Below are positions 42,538-50,744 of a stretch of 64,000 bases of DNA, piece after piece. The stretch spans positions 115,143-179,142 of the forward strand of contig JAAXVL010000007.1 of the NCBI GenBank assembly GCA_013335535.1, read 5' to 3'. This DNA comes from Azonexaceae bacterium. Lineage in GTDB: Bacteria > Pseudomonadota > Gammaproteobacteria > Burkholderiales > Rhodocyclaceae. Numbering within the stretch: the stretch's first letter is position 1; each line of letters starts with the position of its first letter. The notes under the pieces are model-generated. The model ran no database searches. It worked only from the letters and a program-made list of their open reading frames with translations, and was not told the DNA's origin. The position numbers were made by a program, and so were the translations under genes.

Positions 42538-42764
42538 GGCTGGTTTTCCGTTTGTGGCCCTGGCGGCCAATGCGCGCGCCGGGAGATCAACACTATCTTA
42601 ACCGCAGGATAATGCGGTACAAGGAACGAGGGCGCGCCAGGAAGCGAAAAGCTAACGGCCAGAAGGCGGGAACCCAATATGAAAACGTGCAGTCTCAGTT
42701 CGCTTGCGATAGGATGAATAAATATCACGAGATGCTTGAAAAACGGACGATACCGGGAATATCG

Positions 42765-45665
42765 ATGCATGCGCCATCCTCGTGGCAACTGTCTTTTTTG
42801 CGCTGGCTACTCGTTCTCGCCGGCTGGTTCACCTTTCCCGGCCTGGCGCCCGCGGCTTCCGTCACCGAGGAGCTCAGGGCTGGCAGCCGGGCGCTGCATG
42901 TCGTCACCGACGACAACTATCCACCCTATCTTTTCCGTAACTCGGCCGGCGACCCCGAGGGCTATCTGGTCGACTACTGGCAACTCTGGGAAAAGAAAAA
43001 CGGCATCAAGGTGCGCCTGAGCGCGACCAACTGGGCCGAGGCCCAGCAGATGGTCCGCGACAACCGGGCCGACGTCATCGACATGATTTTCCGAACGCCA
43101 CCGCGCGAGCCGCTTTACGACTTTTCGGCACCCTACGCCGATTTGCCCGTGGTCATCTACAGCCATGCCTCGATTAGCGGCATCAGCAGCGTAACGACGC
43201 TGCATGGCTTCCAGGTCGGTGTCCAGTCGGGCGACGCGTGCATCGACAAACTGGCCGAAAAGGGCATCACCAGCCTGCTCGTTTACCGTAACTACGCCGA
43301 ACTCATCGCCGCAGCGCAGCGCGCCGAGGTCAAGGTGTTCTGCCTCGACGAACATCCGGGCGATTTCTATCTCTACAAGGCCGGTGCCGAAAAGCTCTTT
43401 CTCAAGGCTTTCGAACTCTATCGTGGCCAGTTCCACCGGGCCGTGCGCAAAGGCAATCTCGAGACGCTGCGGATCGTCGAACAGGGCATGCGGGCAATAA
43501 GCCCCGACGAAGAAGCGGCGCTGCGCAAAAAATGGTTCGGCACGCCGCTTGATATCAGTGCCTACGGACGCTACGTGGGTCTTGGCCTGCTGACCGCAAC
43601 GCTGCTCGGCACCGTGCTGCTGGCCTGGATCCTGACACTGCGCCGGCAGGTATACGCCAAGACATTGACCCTCAAAAAGGCGCTGCGCGATTTGCAGGAA
43701 GCCCACGAGGCTACGCAAAAAACAGAGGAAAACCTGTCGGCCATCCTGCGCGCCATCCCCGACCTGCTCTTCGAACTCGATGCCGAGGGCCGCTACATCG
43801 ATGTCTTCGCCAACCAGGAGGCCTTGCTGGCCAGCCCCAAGGAGCACCTGCTCGGCAAACGGATCGATGACGTTCTGCCGGCCGACGCCGCGCACGAGGC
43901 CCTTGCGGCGATTGCCGGCGCCATCGATCACGGCAGCGATTATGGCCGGACGATCTGCCTGCAACTGGGCGAGCGCAAACACTGGTTCGAACTCTCGGCG
44001 ACGCGCAAGGCGCCGGAGGCCGATGGCAGCTACCACGCCATGGTGCTGTCGCGCGACATTACCCAGCGCCGGGAAGCCGAGGAGGCCTTGCTTCAAGCCA
44101 GGGAAGAAGCGCTCGTGGCCGAGCGCGACAAGCATTTCCGCACGCTTTTCGACGCCGCTCCGGTGGCGCTTACCTTTGTGCGGGGCGACGAAATCGCCCA
44201 GCTCAACCGACGCTTCGTGGAATTGTTCGGCTACCGGGAAAGCGATATTTCCAGCCTCGACGCCTGGTGGCGCAATGCCTACCCGGACCTGGCCTATCGA
44301 GCATGGGTACAGGAAACCTGGCAGTCCGCCCTGGCGCGTGCCGGGCAGACCGGGGGCTCTGTCGACAGCATGGAATATCGCGTCACCTGCAAGGACGGGC
44401 GGGAGCTCACGCTGCTCATCGGCGGCCAACTGGTCGACGACGGCCTGATCGCCACGTTCACCGACATCTCGCCGATGAAGGCCGCCGAGAGCGCCATGAA
44501 AGAGGCCAAGGAAGTGGCCGATGCAGCCAGCGCCGCGAAAAGCACCTTCCTGGCCAACATGAGCCACGAGATCCGGACGCCAATGAATGCCATTCTCGGC
44601 TACGCCCATCTACTCGGAAAAACCCCGCTGCAACCAGAACAGACCGAGCGCCTGGGCAAGATCGAGGAGGCCGGCAAGCATCTGCTGTCCATCATCAACG
44701 ACATCCTCGACATTTCGAAGATCGAAGCCGGCAAGCTGGTGCTCGAACAGACCAGCTTCCCGCTCAGTTCGATCATCGACCATGTCCGCTCGCTCGTTGC
44801 CGAAAGCGCCAGGGCCAAGGGGCTGGCCATCGAAATCGACTACGGCGAGGTGCCGCCGACGCTGCATGGCGACCCGACCCGGCTGCGTCAGGCCCTGCTC
44901 AATTTCGCCAGCAACGCCGTCAAATTCACCGAGCGCGGCAGCATCACGCTACGTGCGCGGTTGCTCGAAAGACAGGGCGAAGAATTACTCGTGCGCTTCG
45001 AGGTCGAGGATACCGGCATCGGCATTCCGGCTGACAGTTGCGCCAGCCTCTTCCAGGCCTTCAAGCAGGTGGATGCCTCGACCACGCGCAAGTACGGCGG
45101 CACCGGCCTCGGGTTGGCCATTACCCAGCGCCTCGCCCACCTGATGGGCGGTGAAACCGGCGTCGACAGCACGCCCGGTATCGGCAGCCTTTTCTGGTTC
45201 ACGGCCCGCCTCGCCATCGGCCAGACAACGGTCAGCAGCGAATCGCCGACCCTCTCGGCGCCGGAAAGAGCGATCCGCCGCCACCACGCCGGAGCCAGAA
45301 TCCTGCTCGTCGAAGACGATCCGATGAATCAGGACATCGCCTGCGAACTGCTCAAGGAAACCGGCGTGCACATCGACATCGCCGAGAACGGCCGGCAAGC
45401 CGTCGCCAAGGCCACCAGCACCAACTACGCGCTGATCCTGATGGACATGCAGATGCCCGAAATGGGCGGCATCGAGGCGACCACCATCATCCGCACCATC
45501 CCCGACCGGCGGTGGACGCCGATCATCGCGATGACCGCCAATGCCTTCGACGAAGACCGCGAGCGCTGCATCAAGGCCGGCATGAGCGACTTCATCGCCA
45601 AACCGGTCGATCCCGAAATCCTCTTCAACACCCTCGCCAAGTGGCTCGCCGTGCCCAACGACTAA
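42765..45665 (+). CDS. Hybrid sensor histidine kinase with periplasmic SBP domain
   Basis: 966 residues from ATG 42765 (GGGA upstream; signal peptide FLRWLLVLAGWFTFPGLAPA). Order: signal peptide, extracytoplasmic solute-binding domain family 3 (about 35-265: VVTDDNYPPYLFRNSAGDPEGY), TM span (about 270-290), coiled coil, two PAS domains (about 320-440, 455-570), HisKA with FLANMSHEIRTPMNAILGYA, HATPase (GTGLGLAITQRLAHLMGG), and C-terminal receiver (ILLVEDDPMNQD, ALILMDMQMPEMGG). The architecture resembles EvgS/BvgS-like sensors. The ligand is unknown; the site beside nitrate genes is suggestive only. In-frame ATGs at 42612 and 42714 are alternatives. No cognate regulator adjoins. Confidence 0.88.
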   Translation: MHAPSSWQLSFLRWLLVLAGWFTFPGLAPAASVTEELRAGSRALHVVTDDNYPPYLFRNSAGDPEGYLVDYWQLWEKKNGIKVRLSATNWAEAQQMVRDNRADVIDMIFRTPPREPLYDFSAPYADLPVVIYSHASISGISSVTTLHGFQVGVQSGDACIDKLAEKGITSLLVYRNYAELIAAAQRAEVKVFCLDEHPGDFYLYKAGAEKLFLKAFELYRGQFHRAVRKGNLETLRIVEQGMRAISPDEEAALRKKWFGTPLDISAYGRYVGLGLLTATLLGTVLLAWILTLRRQVYAKTLTLKKALRDLQEAHEATQKTEENLSAILRAIPDLLFELDAEGRYIDVFANQEALLASPKEHLLGKRIDDVLPADAAHEALAAIAGAIDHGSDYGRTICLQLGERKHWFELSATRKAPEADGSYHAMVLSRDITQRREAEEALLQAREEALVAERDKHFRTLFDAAPVALTFVRGDEIAQLNRRFVELFGYRESDISSLDAWWRNAYPDLAYRAWVQETWQSALARAGQTGGSVDSMEYRVTCKDGRELTLLIGGQLVDDGLIATFTDISPMKAAESAMKEAKEVADAASAAKSTFLANMSHEIRTPMNAILGYAHLLGKTPLQPEQTERLGKIEEAGKHLLSIINDILDISKIEAGKLVLEQTSFPLSSIIDHVRSLVAESARAKGLAIEIDYGEVPPTLHGDPTRLRQALLNFASNAVKFTERGSITLRARLLERQGEELLVRFEVEDTGIGIPADSCASLFQAFKQVDASTTRKYGGTGLGLAITQRLAHLMGGETGVDSTPGIGSLFWFTARLAIGQTTVSSESPTLSAPERAIRRHHAGARILLVEDDPMNQDIACELLKETGVHIDIAENGRQAVAKATSTNYALILMDMQMPEMGGIEATTIIRTIPDRRWTPIIAMTANAFDEDRERCIKAGMSDFIAKPVDPEILFNTLAKWLAVPND

Positions 45666-45676
45666 GGGCCGGGCGG

Positions 45677-45712
45677 CATTTCATTTTTGGGTGTTTTTCC
45701 GGTTGACCGTGG
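45677..45712 (+). repeat. Dispersed repeat copy 5
   Basis: CATTTCATTTTTGGGTG followed by TTTTTCCGGTTGACCGTGG, 12 bp after the sensor-kinase stop, between convergent genes. This copy shows the full consensus. Confidence 0.9.
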
Positions 45713-45728
45713 GAATGGGCAAAAGCAC

Positions 45729-46922
45729 TCACCCCAGCCCCCGGCGCCCGACCAGCAAGGCAAGCGTCAGCAGGCAAAAGGCCGCTCCGGCGTAAAAGGT
45801 GAAGGCGGCGCCGTAGATGTCCCATAGTAAACCGGCGCAAACGCTGGCCAGCAACAGGGCGACGCCGCTGACCAGATTGAAGAAACCGAAGGCCGTGCCG
45901 CGCAGGTCGGCCGGCGCCGTATCGGCCACCATCGTTGCCAGCAGGCCCTGCGTCATGCCGAGATGGATGCCCCACAACACCACACCGCCGAGGACGGCCA
46001 TCCAGTGCGCGCTGCTTGCCAGCACGAGATCGGCGGCAATCAGCACGACGAGGCCGCCGGCCAGCAGTTTGCTGTGGCTGTACCGGTCCGACAGCTTGCC
46101 GAACGGGTAGGCCGACAGCGAGTAGACGACGTTCATGGCAACCATGACGAGCGGAATGAGTCCCAGCACCACCCCCCCCTGCTCCGCCCGCAGCACGAGA
46201 AATGCCTCGCTGAAACGGGCCAGCGTAAATAGCCCGCCGAGCGCCACCACCCACCAGTACGGCACGCCCATGCGCTGCAGATTGGCCCAAGTGATCGGAT
46301 TGCGCCGCGCCACGTGTGTCGGGCGATCCGGCTCGTGCACACCGAACACCAGCACGGCCACGGCGAGCAGGCCGGGTATGACGGCGACCCAGAACACGGC
46401 GCGAAAATCGTTGTTCCACAGCAACATGAGCCCGACCGCGAGCAACGGCCCGACAAAGGCGCCAACGGTATCGAGCGACTGGCGTAGGCCGAAGGCTGCC
46501 CCGCGTAATTCGGGCGGGGCAATATCGGCGACCAGCGCATCACGCGGCGCTCCGCGGATGCCCTTGCCGATGCGGTCGCCCAGCCGGGCGGCGAAGACGA
46601 GACCGATACTCGATGCCAGCGCGAACACCGGCTTGCTCAGCGCCCCGAGCGCGTAGCCGAAAACCGCCAGCCCCTTGCGCTTGCCGAGGTAATCGCTGAA
46701 CGCCCCGGAAAACACTTTGACGATCAAGGCCGTCGCCTCGGCCAGCCCTTCGATGAAGCCAACCAGCAGCGCGCTCGCCCCCAGCGTGCCGACCATGAAC
46801 AGCGGCAACAGGCTGTGGATCATCTCGGACGAAACATCCATGAGCAGGCTGACGAAGCCCAGCATCCAGATGCCGCGCGGCATCGGGGTCTGGCTGGGCG
46901 TGCTGTTCTGGGCTGGGGTCAT
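45729..46922 (-). CDS. MFS transporter
   Basis: 397 residues, 12 spans, no signal peptide. GAFSDYLGKRKGLAVFGYALG, RLGDRIGKGIRGAPRDALVAD and ELRGAAFGLRQSLDTVGAFVG are typical of a bacterial MFS group often found near arsenite or unknown-substrate genes. Substrate not inferable. Start ATG 46922 is the first in-frame ATG; a TTG at 46997 would extend it by 25 residues into the dispersed repeat. Its stop lies 17 bp from copy 5 of that repeat. Confidence 0.82.
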   Translation of the reverse strand: MTPAQNSTPSQTPMPRGIWMLGFVSLLMDVSSEMIHSLLPLFMVGTLGASALLVGFIEGLAEATALIVKVFSGAFSDYLGKRKGLAVFGYALGALSKPVFALASSIGLVFAARLGDRIGKGIRGAPRDALVADIAPPELRGAAFGLRQSLDTVGAFVGPLLAVGLMLLWNNDFRAVFWVAVIPGLLAVAVLVFGVHEPDRPTHVARRNPITWANLQRMGVPYWWVVALGGLFTLARFSEAFLVLRAEQGGVVLGLIPLVMVAMNVVYSLSAYPFGKLSDRYSHSKLLAGGLVVLIAADLVLASSAHWMAVLGGVVLWGIHLGMTQGLLATMVADTAPADLRGTAFGFFNLVSGVALLLASVCAGLLWDIYGAAFTFYAGAAFCLLTLALLVGRRGLG

Positions 46923-46978
46923 GCGATCGGGGCCGAAAGCGGGGTACGCCAGATTAAGCCATCCCCGGACAGCAGCCA

Positions 46979-47016
46979 ATATTTCAATTTTGGGCAATTT
47001 TTCCGGTTGACCGTGG
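46979..47016 (+). repeat. Dispersed repeat copy 6
   Basis: ATTTCAATTTTGGGCAA and TTTTTCCGGTTGACCGTGG (core 46998-47016). Lies in the gap between the MFS start and the kinase/phosphatase stop. Confidence 0.9.
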
Positions 47017-47034
47017 CAATCGCCAGGTCGGCAA

Positions 47035-48723
47035 CTAACGCAGCATTGTCAGCAACAAAATCAGGTTGATGAGCAGCGACAAGGCCGCCAGGCCTTTCCA
47101 GAAACGCAGTGGATTGCGTTCGATGAGCGGCTGCCGGCTGGGCGCGGCAATTGGCCGGTTGGCGCCGCGCTCGAGGGCGAGGATGAATTCTTCGGCGGTT
47201 TCGAAGCGGTCCCTGGCGTCGCGCGCCACGGCCTTGAGCAGGATGTTTTCCAGCCAGCCGGGGATTTCTGGGCGCCAGCGGGTGGGCCGGGCCGGCTCGC
47301 CGAATTTGGGTGTCTGAAAGGGTTCGATTTCGCCGTACGGGTATTTGCGCGTCAGCAGGTGGTAGAGCGTCACACCCGCAGCATAGAGGTCGTAGGCGGG
47401 CTGCGGTTCGGGGCTGTCGAACAGTTCCGGCGCCATGTAGGACGGCGTGCCGGCCTGGCCAATCGGGTCGTCGGCCTTACGTTCGCCGAGGCTGACGGCG
47501 ACACCGAGGTCGAGGACGCGCAGCACGCCGTCCTGCCCGAGGTGGATGTTGTCGGTCTTGATGTCGCGATGCACGATGTCGAGCCGATGCAGCGCGCCAA
47601 TGGCCTTGAGCAGGGCAACACCAAGGCGCACGACCTCGCCGGCCGGAAAATGCTGGCCGGCGTCGAGCCGCGCCTGCAGCGTCGCGCCGGCGTGCCAGGT
47701 CATGAGGTAATAAAGGCAGCTGCGCTGCTCGGCCGGCACGACCTGCGGGAAGAAGGGTGAAACAACGCGCCGGGCCCGCCATTCCTCCATGAGCAGCGCG
47801 GCGATGGCGCCCGGGTCGCCCTCCATTGCCGGTTGCAGGGTTTTCAAAACCAGTTGCTGGCCATTGCGCGGGTTGCGCACGCGATAGAGCAGCGTTTCGC
47901 GCGAATCGTGCAGCACCTCCTCGACTATCAGGCCGTCGAGTTCATGCCCTACTTTGAGGCGATGCGGCAAGGGCAGGCTGGCCGCGCTTTCCAGGCTGTC
48001 GCGCAGGTTGGCAGGCGGCAGGACGAGGACATCGACAACCACCGCCGTCGCGTTGTCGTGACCGCCCTGGGCCAGCGCCAGGCTCGTCAGCGCCGCGGCA
48101 GCCCCCTGCGGCTCGGGGTGGTCGAGCAGCACCTCGGCCATCAAGGCATCGGGCAGGACGCCCCAGACGCCGTCGGAAACGAGCAGGAAGCGGTCGCCCA
48201 CGGCCAGCTCGCCATCGCCGAAATCGAGCAGCACGCGCGGGTCGAGGCCGATGGCGCGCGACAGGACGTTGTTGAGCTCGGGGTGCTCCCAGGTGTGATC
48301 GACCGTCAATTGCTGCAGGCGGCCTTCGCTGAGCCGGTAGATGCGGCTGTCGCCGATGTGCGCCGTGACGAAGCGCCGGCCGCGCAGGACGAGTACCGAC
48401 AGCGTCGTCGCCATGCCGGCCAGTTCGGCGTTGCGATCTCCCTCGGCGATGACCCAGCGGTTGAGGGCCGTCGTCACCGTCTCGATGGCGCGAGGCACCC
48501 CCCAGGTGGCGGGCGTCGCGAAGTAATCGGAGAGCAGGCCGCGCACCGTGTATTCGGAAGCCTCGCGGCCGCCCTTGTGGCCGCCGATACCATCGGCCAC
48601 GGCGGCGATGACGCCCTTGTTCTCGAGATCCAGACCATCCGGCGTGGCGATGCCGCAATAGTCCTCGTTCCGCTCGCGCGGCCCGGTCAGAGAGGCGTAG
48701 CCGACTTCAACTTTGAGGGGCAT
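47035..48723 (-). CDS. Bifunctional PP2C phosphatase / Ser-Thr kinase
   Basis: 562 residues. The N-terminal PP2C domain (about 1-240) has ERNEDYCGI and AVADGIGGHKGGREASEYTV metal-binding motifs, and the C-terminal eukaryotic-type kinase (about 265-520) has the VAIK-like LVLKTL, IVHRDIKTDNIHL catalytic loop, DLGVAVS and GTPSYMAPELF. A single C-terminal TM span (about 540-560) anchors it. This exact fusion is commonly found beside nitrate-assimilation genes; its target is unknown to me. The ATG at 48723 is used since upstream residues do not match. Confidence 0.87.
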   Translation of the reverse strand: MPLKVEVGYASLTGPRERNEDYCGIATPDGLDLENKGVIAAVADGIGGHKGGREASEYTVRGLLSDYFATPATWGVPRAIETVTTALNRWVIAEGDRNAELAGMATTLSVLVLRGRRFVTAHIGDSRIYRLSEGRLQQLTVDHTWEHPELNNVLSRAIGLDPRVLLDFGDGELAVGDRFLLVSDGVWGVLPDALMAEVLLDHPEPQGAAAALTSLALAQGGHDNATAVVVDVLVLPPANLRDSLESAASLPLPHRLKVGHELDGLIVEEVLHDSRETLLYRVRNPRNGQQLVLKTLQPAMEGDPGAIAALLMEEWRARRVVSPFFPQVVPAEQRSCLYYLMTWHAGATLQARLDAGQHFPAGEVVRLGVALLKAIGALHRLDIVHRDIKTDNIHLGQDGVLRVLDLGVAVSLGERKADDPIGQAGTPSYMAPELFDSPEPQPAYDLYAAGVTLYHLLTRKYPYGEIEPFQTPKFGEPARPTRWRPEIPGWLENILLKAVARDARDRFETAEEFILALERGANRPIAAPSRQPLIERNPLRFWKGLAALSLLINLILLLTMLR

Positions 48724-48799
48724 GACAACTTTCAGGCATCGAAAAAGCGGCACTGCCTGCAAGCAGCCCCGCTCGTGAGTGGCTGGAATCGAATGTACT

Positions 48800-50014
48800 T
48801 CAGATCTTGGCAGCCGTCAGGTGGCTGGCGCCCCAGGTCGTGCGCCAGCGGGTCTTGACGCTGGTCAGGCCGATCAGCGCGAAGATGGCCAGACTGGCAA
48901 AAATCAAGAAGCCGGCCTGGTAGGTGCCGGTCATCTGCCTGGAGTAGCCGAGGCTGGACGCCAGGTAGAAACCACCGACGCCGCCAGCCATGCCGACCAG
49001 CCCGGTCATCACGCCGATTTCCTTGCGGAAGCGCTGCGGCACGAGCTGGAAGACCGCGCCGTTACCCATGCCGAGCGCGAGCATGGCGCCGACGAAGGCG
49101 ACCAGCGCCATCCAGGCTTCGGGCAGGCCGAAGCTGACGATGGCCAGGAAGATGGCGGCGAAGATGTACATCACGGTCAGCGATTTGACACCGCCGATGC
49201 GATCGGCCACGTTGCCACCGATCGGGCGGACCAGCGAACCGGCGAAGACGCAGCCGGCGGTGAAGAAGCCGGCCATTTTCGGGTCCAGCCCGTACTGCGT
49301 GTTGAAGTAGATGACCAGCGACGAGGCCAGGCCGACGAAGCCGCCGAAGGTGACCGAGTAGAAGAACATGAACCACCAGGCATCCTTGTCCTTGAGGACC
49401 TTGAGGTATTCGGCGAAAGTCTTGGGCGGCGGCGCATCCGGCGCGTCCTTGGCCATGAAGATGAAGACGATCAGCACGAGCACCAGCGGAATGAGCACGA
49501 CGCCGAAGACGTTGGTCCAGCCAAAGGCAGCGGCCAGGCCGGGCGCGAACAGCGCGGCGAGCGCCGTACCCGAGTTGCCGGCTCCGGCAATGCCCATCGC
49601 CGTGCCCTGATGTTCGGCCGGATACCAGCGCGAGGCGAGCGGCAAGGCAGCGGCGAACGAGGCGCCGGCAACGCCGAGAAAGAGGCCGAGGATCAGCACT
49701 TCGGCGTAGGAATGCACGCCGACCTGCCAGGCGTAAGTCAGGGCACCGATCACGATGACCTGGCCGATGATGGCCGCCTTCTTGGGCGACAGGCGATCAA
49801 CCAGAATACCCATGACGATGCGCAGCAGCGCCCCGGCCAGCACCGGCGTGGCGACCATCATGCCCTTTTCGGCATGGCTCAGGCCGAGGTCCTTGGCGAT
49901 GCCCACGCCGAGCGGGCCGAGAATGACCCAGACCATGAAGGCGAGGTCGAAGTAGAGAAAGGCAGCGAGCAGCGTCGGCGTATGGCCAGCCTGCAGAAAG
50001 GATTTTTTGTCCAT
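48800..50014 (-). CDS. Nitrate/nitrite MFS transporter (NarK/NasA type)
   Basis: 404 residues, 12 spans. VWVILGPLGVGIAKDLGLSHAEKG and the two nitrate-signature-type stretches GVAGASFAAALPLASRWYPAEHQGTAMGIAGAGNSG and GMGNGAVFQLVPQRF are the NNP-family motifs, with conserved Arg residues. Imports nitrate for assimilation. The start ATG at 50014 lies inside a dispersed repeat copy, with no clear ribosome-binding site. Preceded by a sigma-54 promoter and a tandem-hairpin leader. Confidence 0.9.
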   Translation of the reverse strand: MDKKSFLQAGHTPTLLAAFLYFDLAFMVWVILGPLGVGIAKDLGLSHAEKGMMVATPVLAGALLRIVMGILVDRLSPKKAAIIGQVIVIGALTYAWQVGVHSYAEVLILGLFLGVAGASFAAALPLASRWYPAEHQGTAMGIAGAGNSGTALAALFAPGLAAAFGWTNVFGVVLIPLVLVLIVFIFMAKDAPDAPPPKTFAEYLKVLKDKDAWWFMFFYSVTFGGFVGLASSLVIYFNTQYGLDPKMAGFFTAGCVFAGSLVRPIGGNVADRIGGVKSLTVMYIFAAIFLAIVSFGLPEAWMALVAFVGAMLALGMGNGAVFQLVPQRFRKEIGVMTGLVGMAGGVGGFYLASSLGYSRQMTGTYQAGFLIFASLAIFALIGLTSVKTRWRTTWGASHLTAAKI

Positions 50015-50042
50015 TTTGGGTCATTTTCCGGGTTGACCGTGG
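50011..50042 (+). repeat. Dispersed repeat copy 7, covering the narK-like start
   Basis: CCATTTTGGGTCA then TTTTCCGGGTTGACCGTGG (50011-50042). The minus-strand ATG of the transporter (50014-50012) lies in its T-rich arm; it has one extra G in the CCGG core. Confidence 0.82.
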
Positions 50043-50079
50043 CAACACGGTCGTTGAGGGAGACTGCTTGTTTCAGCGC

Positions 50080-50115
50080 ATGGCGTCGTCGCCATCAGCC
50101 CACCCTCGTTGGCGG
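50080..50115 (-). promoter_or_regulatory. narK leader tandem hairpins (ANTAR-type)
   Basis: Transcript order: P1 CCGCC-AACGAG-GGTGG (50115-50100; hexaloop A1, G4) and P2 ATGGC-GACGAC-GCCAT (50095-50080; hexaloop with G4 but G instead of A at position 1). Closely similar to the nirB leader. No strong terminator was found downstream; a GACCGTG/CACGGTC hairpin (50052-50035) lies before the start codon. Confidence 0.65.
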
Positions 50116-50139
50116 AAAATCGCTGTGATGAGCTTACTT

Positions 50140-50155
50140 TGCAAGCCGCGTGCCA
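50140..50155 (-). promoter_or_regulatory. Sigma-54 promoter of the NarK-type transporter
   Basis: TGGCACGCGGCTTGCA: perfect -24/-12 spacing and bases. A partial NtrC site TGCACCGCAATGG is at 50233-50245, about 90 bp upstream. Confidence 0.82.
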
Positions 50156-50330
50156 GACAGACAAGCTATTGATTTATTGAACTTAACCAAGACACCGAAA
50201 CACTTGGTCGCACCAAAACAAGGCGTACCACGCCATTGCGGTGCAAGGCATCTGTCGATCCAAGGGCAGTCAACGAATATCAGCGGGAACAAAACAAAAT
50301 GGCGGCCGGAGCTATTCCTGGCCGCCATCG

Positions 50331-50390
50331 ACATTTCATTTTTGGGGCTTTTTCCCGGTTGACCGTGGCTGCCTGCCCCCACGGTCAACC
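50331..50390. repeat. Dispersed repeat copy 8 with inverted half-copy (hairpin)
   Basis: ACATTTCATTTTTGGGGC and TTTTTCCCGGTTGACCGTGG, then after 10 bp the inverted CCACGGTCAACC (50379-50390). The two halves form a perfect 12-bp hairpin (50357-50390) between the nirD stop and the narK promoter. A second hairpin GGCGGCC/GGCCGCC precedes at 50301-50326. 50156-50330 otherwise holds no gene. Confidence 0.88.
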
Positions 50391-50409
50391 AAGTCCCACG
50401 GGCACCGGC

Positions 50410-50721
50410 TCAGATGGCCAGCAGCACCTGACCGTTCTCGACCTTCACCTCGAACTTGCCGCAGCCGCCGATATCCGGCGCCACGGCCTGGCCGTCTTCG
50501 AGGCCGATGTTCCAGCCGTGCAGCGGGCAGGTCACGCGCTTGCCGTGGACGATGCCTTGCGACAGCGGGCCGCCCTTGTGCGGACATTTGTCGTGAAGGG
50601 CGAAGACCTCGTCGTCGGAGGTGCGGAAGATGGCGATGTCGCCGCCGGTGGCTGGCTTGACGATGCGCGAGCCAAGTTGCGGGATGTCTTCCAGCGGGCA
50701 GATCAGTTTCCAGTTGCTCAT
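50410..50721 (-). CDS. nirD: Nitrite reductase small subunit NirD (Rieske)
   Basis: 103 residues with a Rieske-like [2Fe-2S] fold: CPHKGGPLSQG and CPLHGWNIGLEDG supply the two Cys-His pairs. Small subunit of the cytosolic NADH-dependent nitrite reductase. ATG 50721 has AAGGATAC-type ribosome-binding bases. It follows nirB by 23 bp on the same strand. Confidence 0.95.
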   Translation of the reverse strand: MSNWKLICPLEDIPQLGSRIVKPATGGDIAIFRTSDDEVFALHDKCPHKGGPLSQGIVHGKRVTCPLHGWNIGLEDGQAVAPDIGGCGKFEVKVENGQVLLAI

Positions 50722-50744
50722 TTTTGTATCCTTTTTCCGAATGC

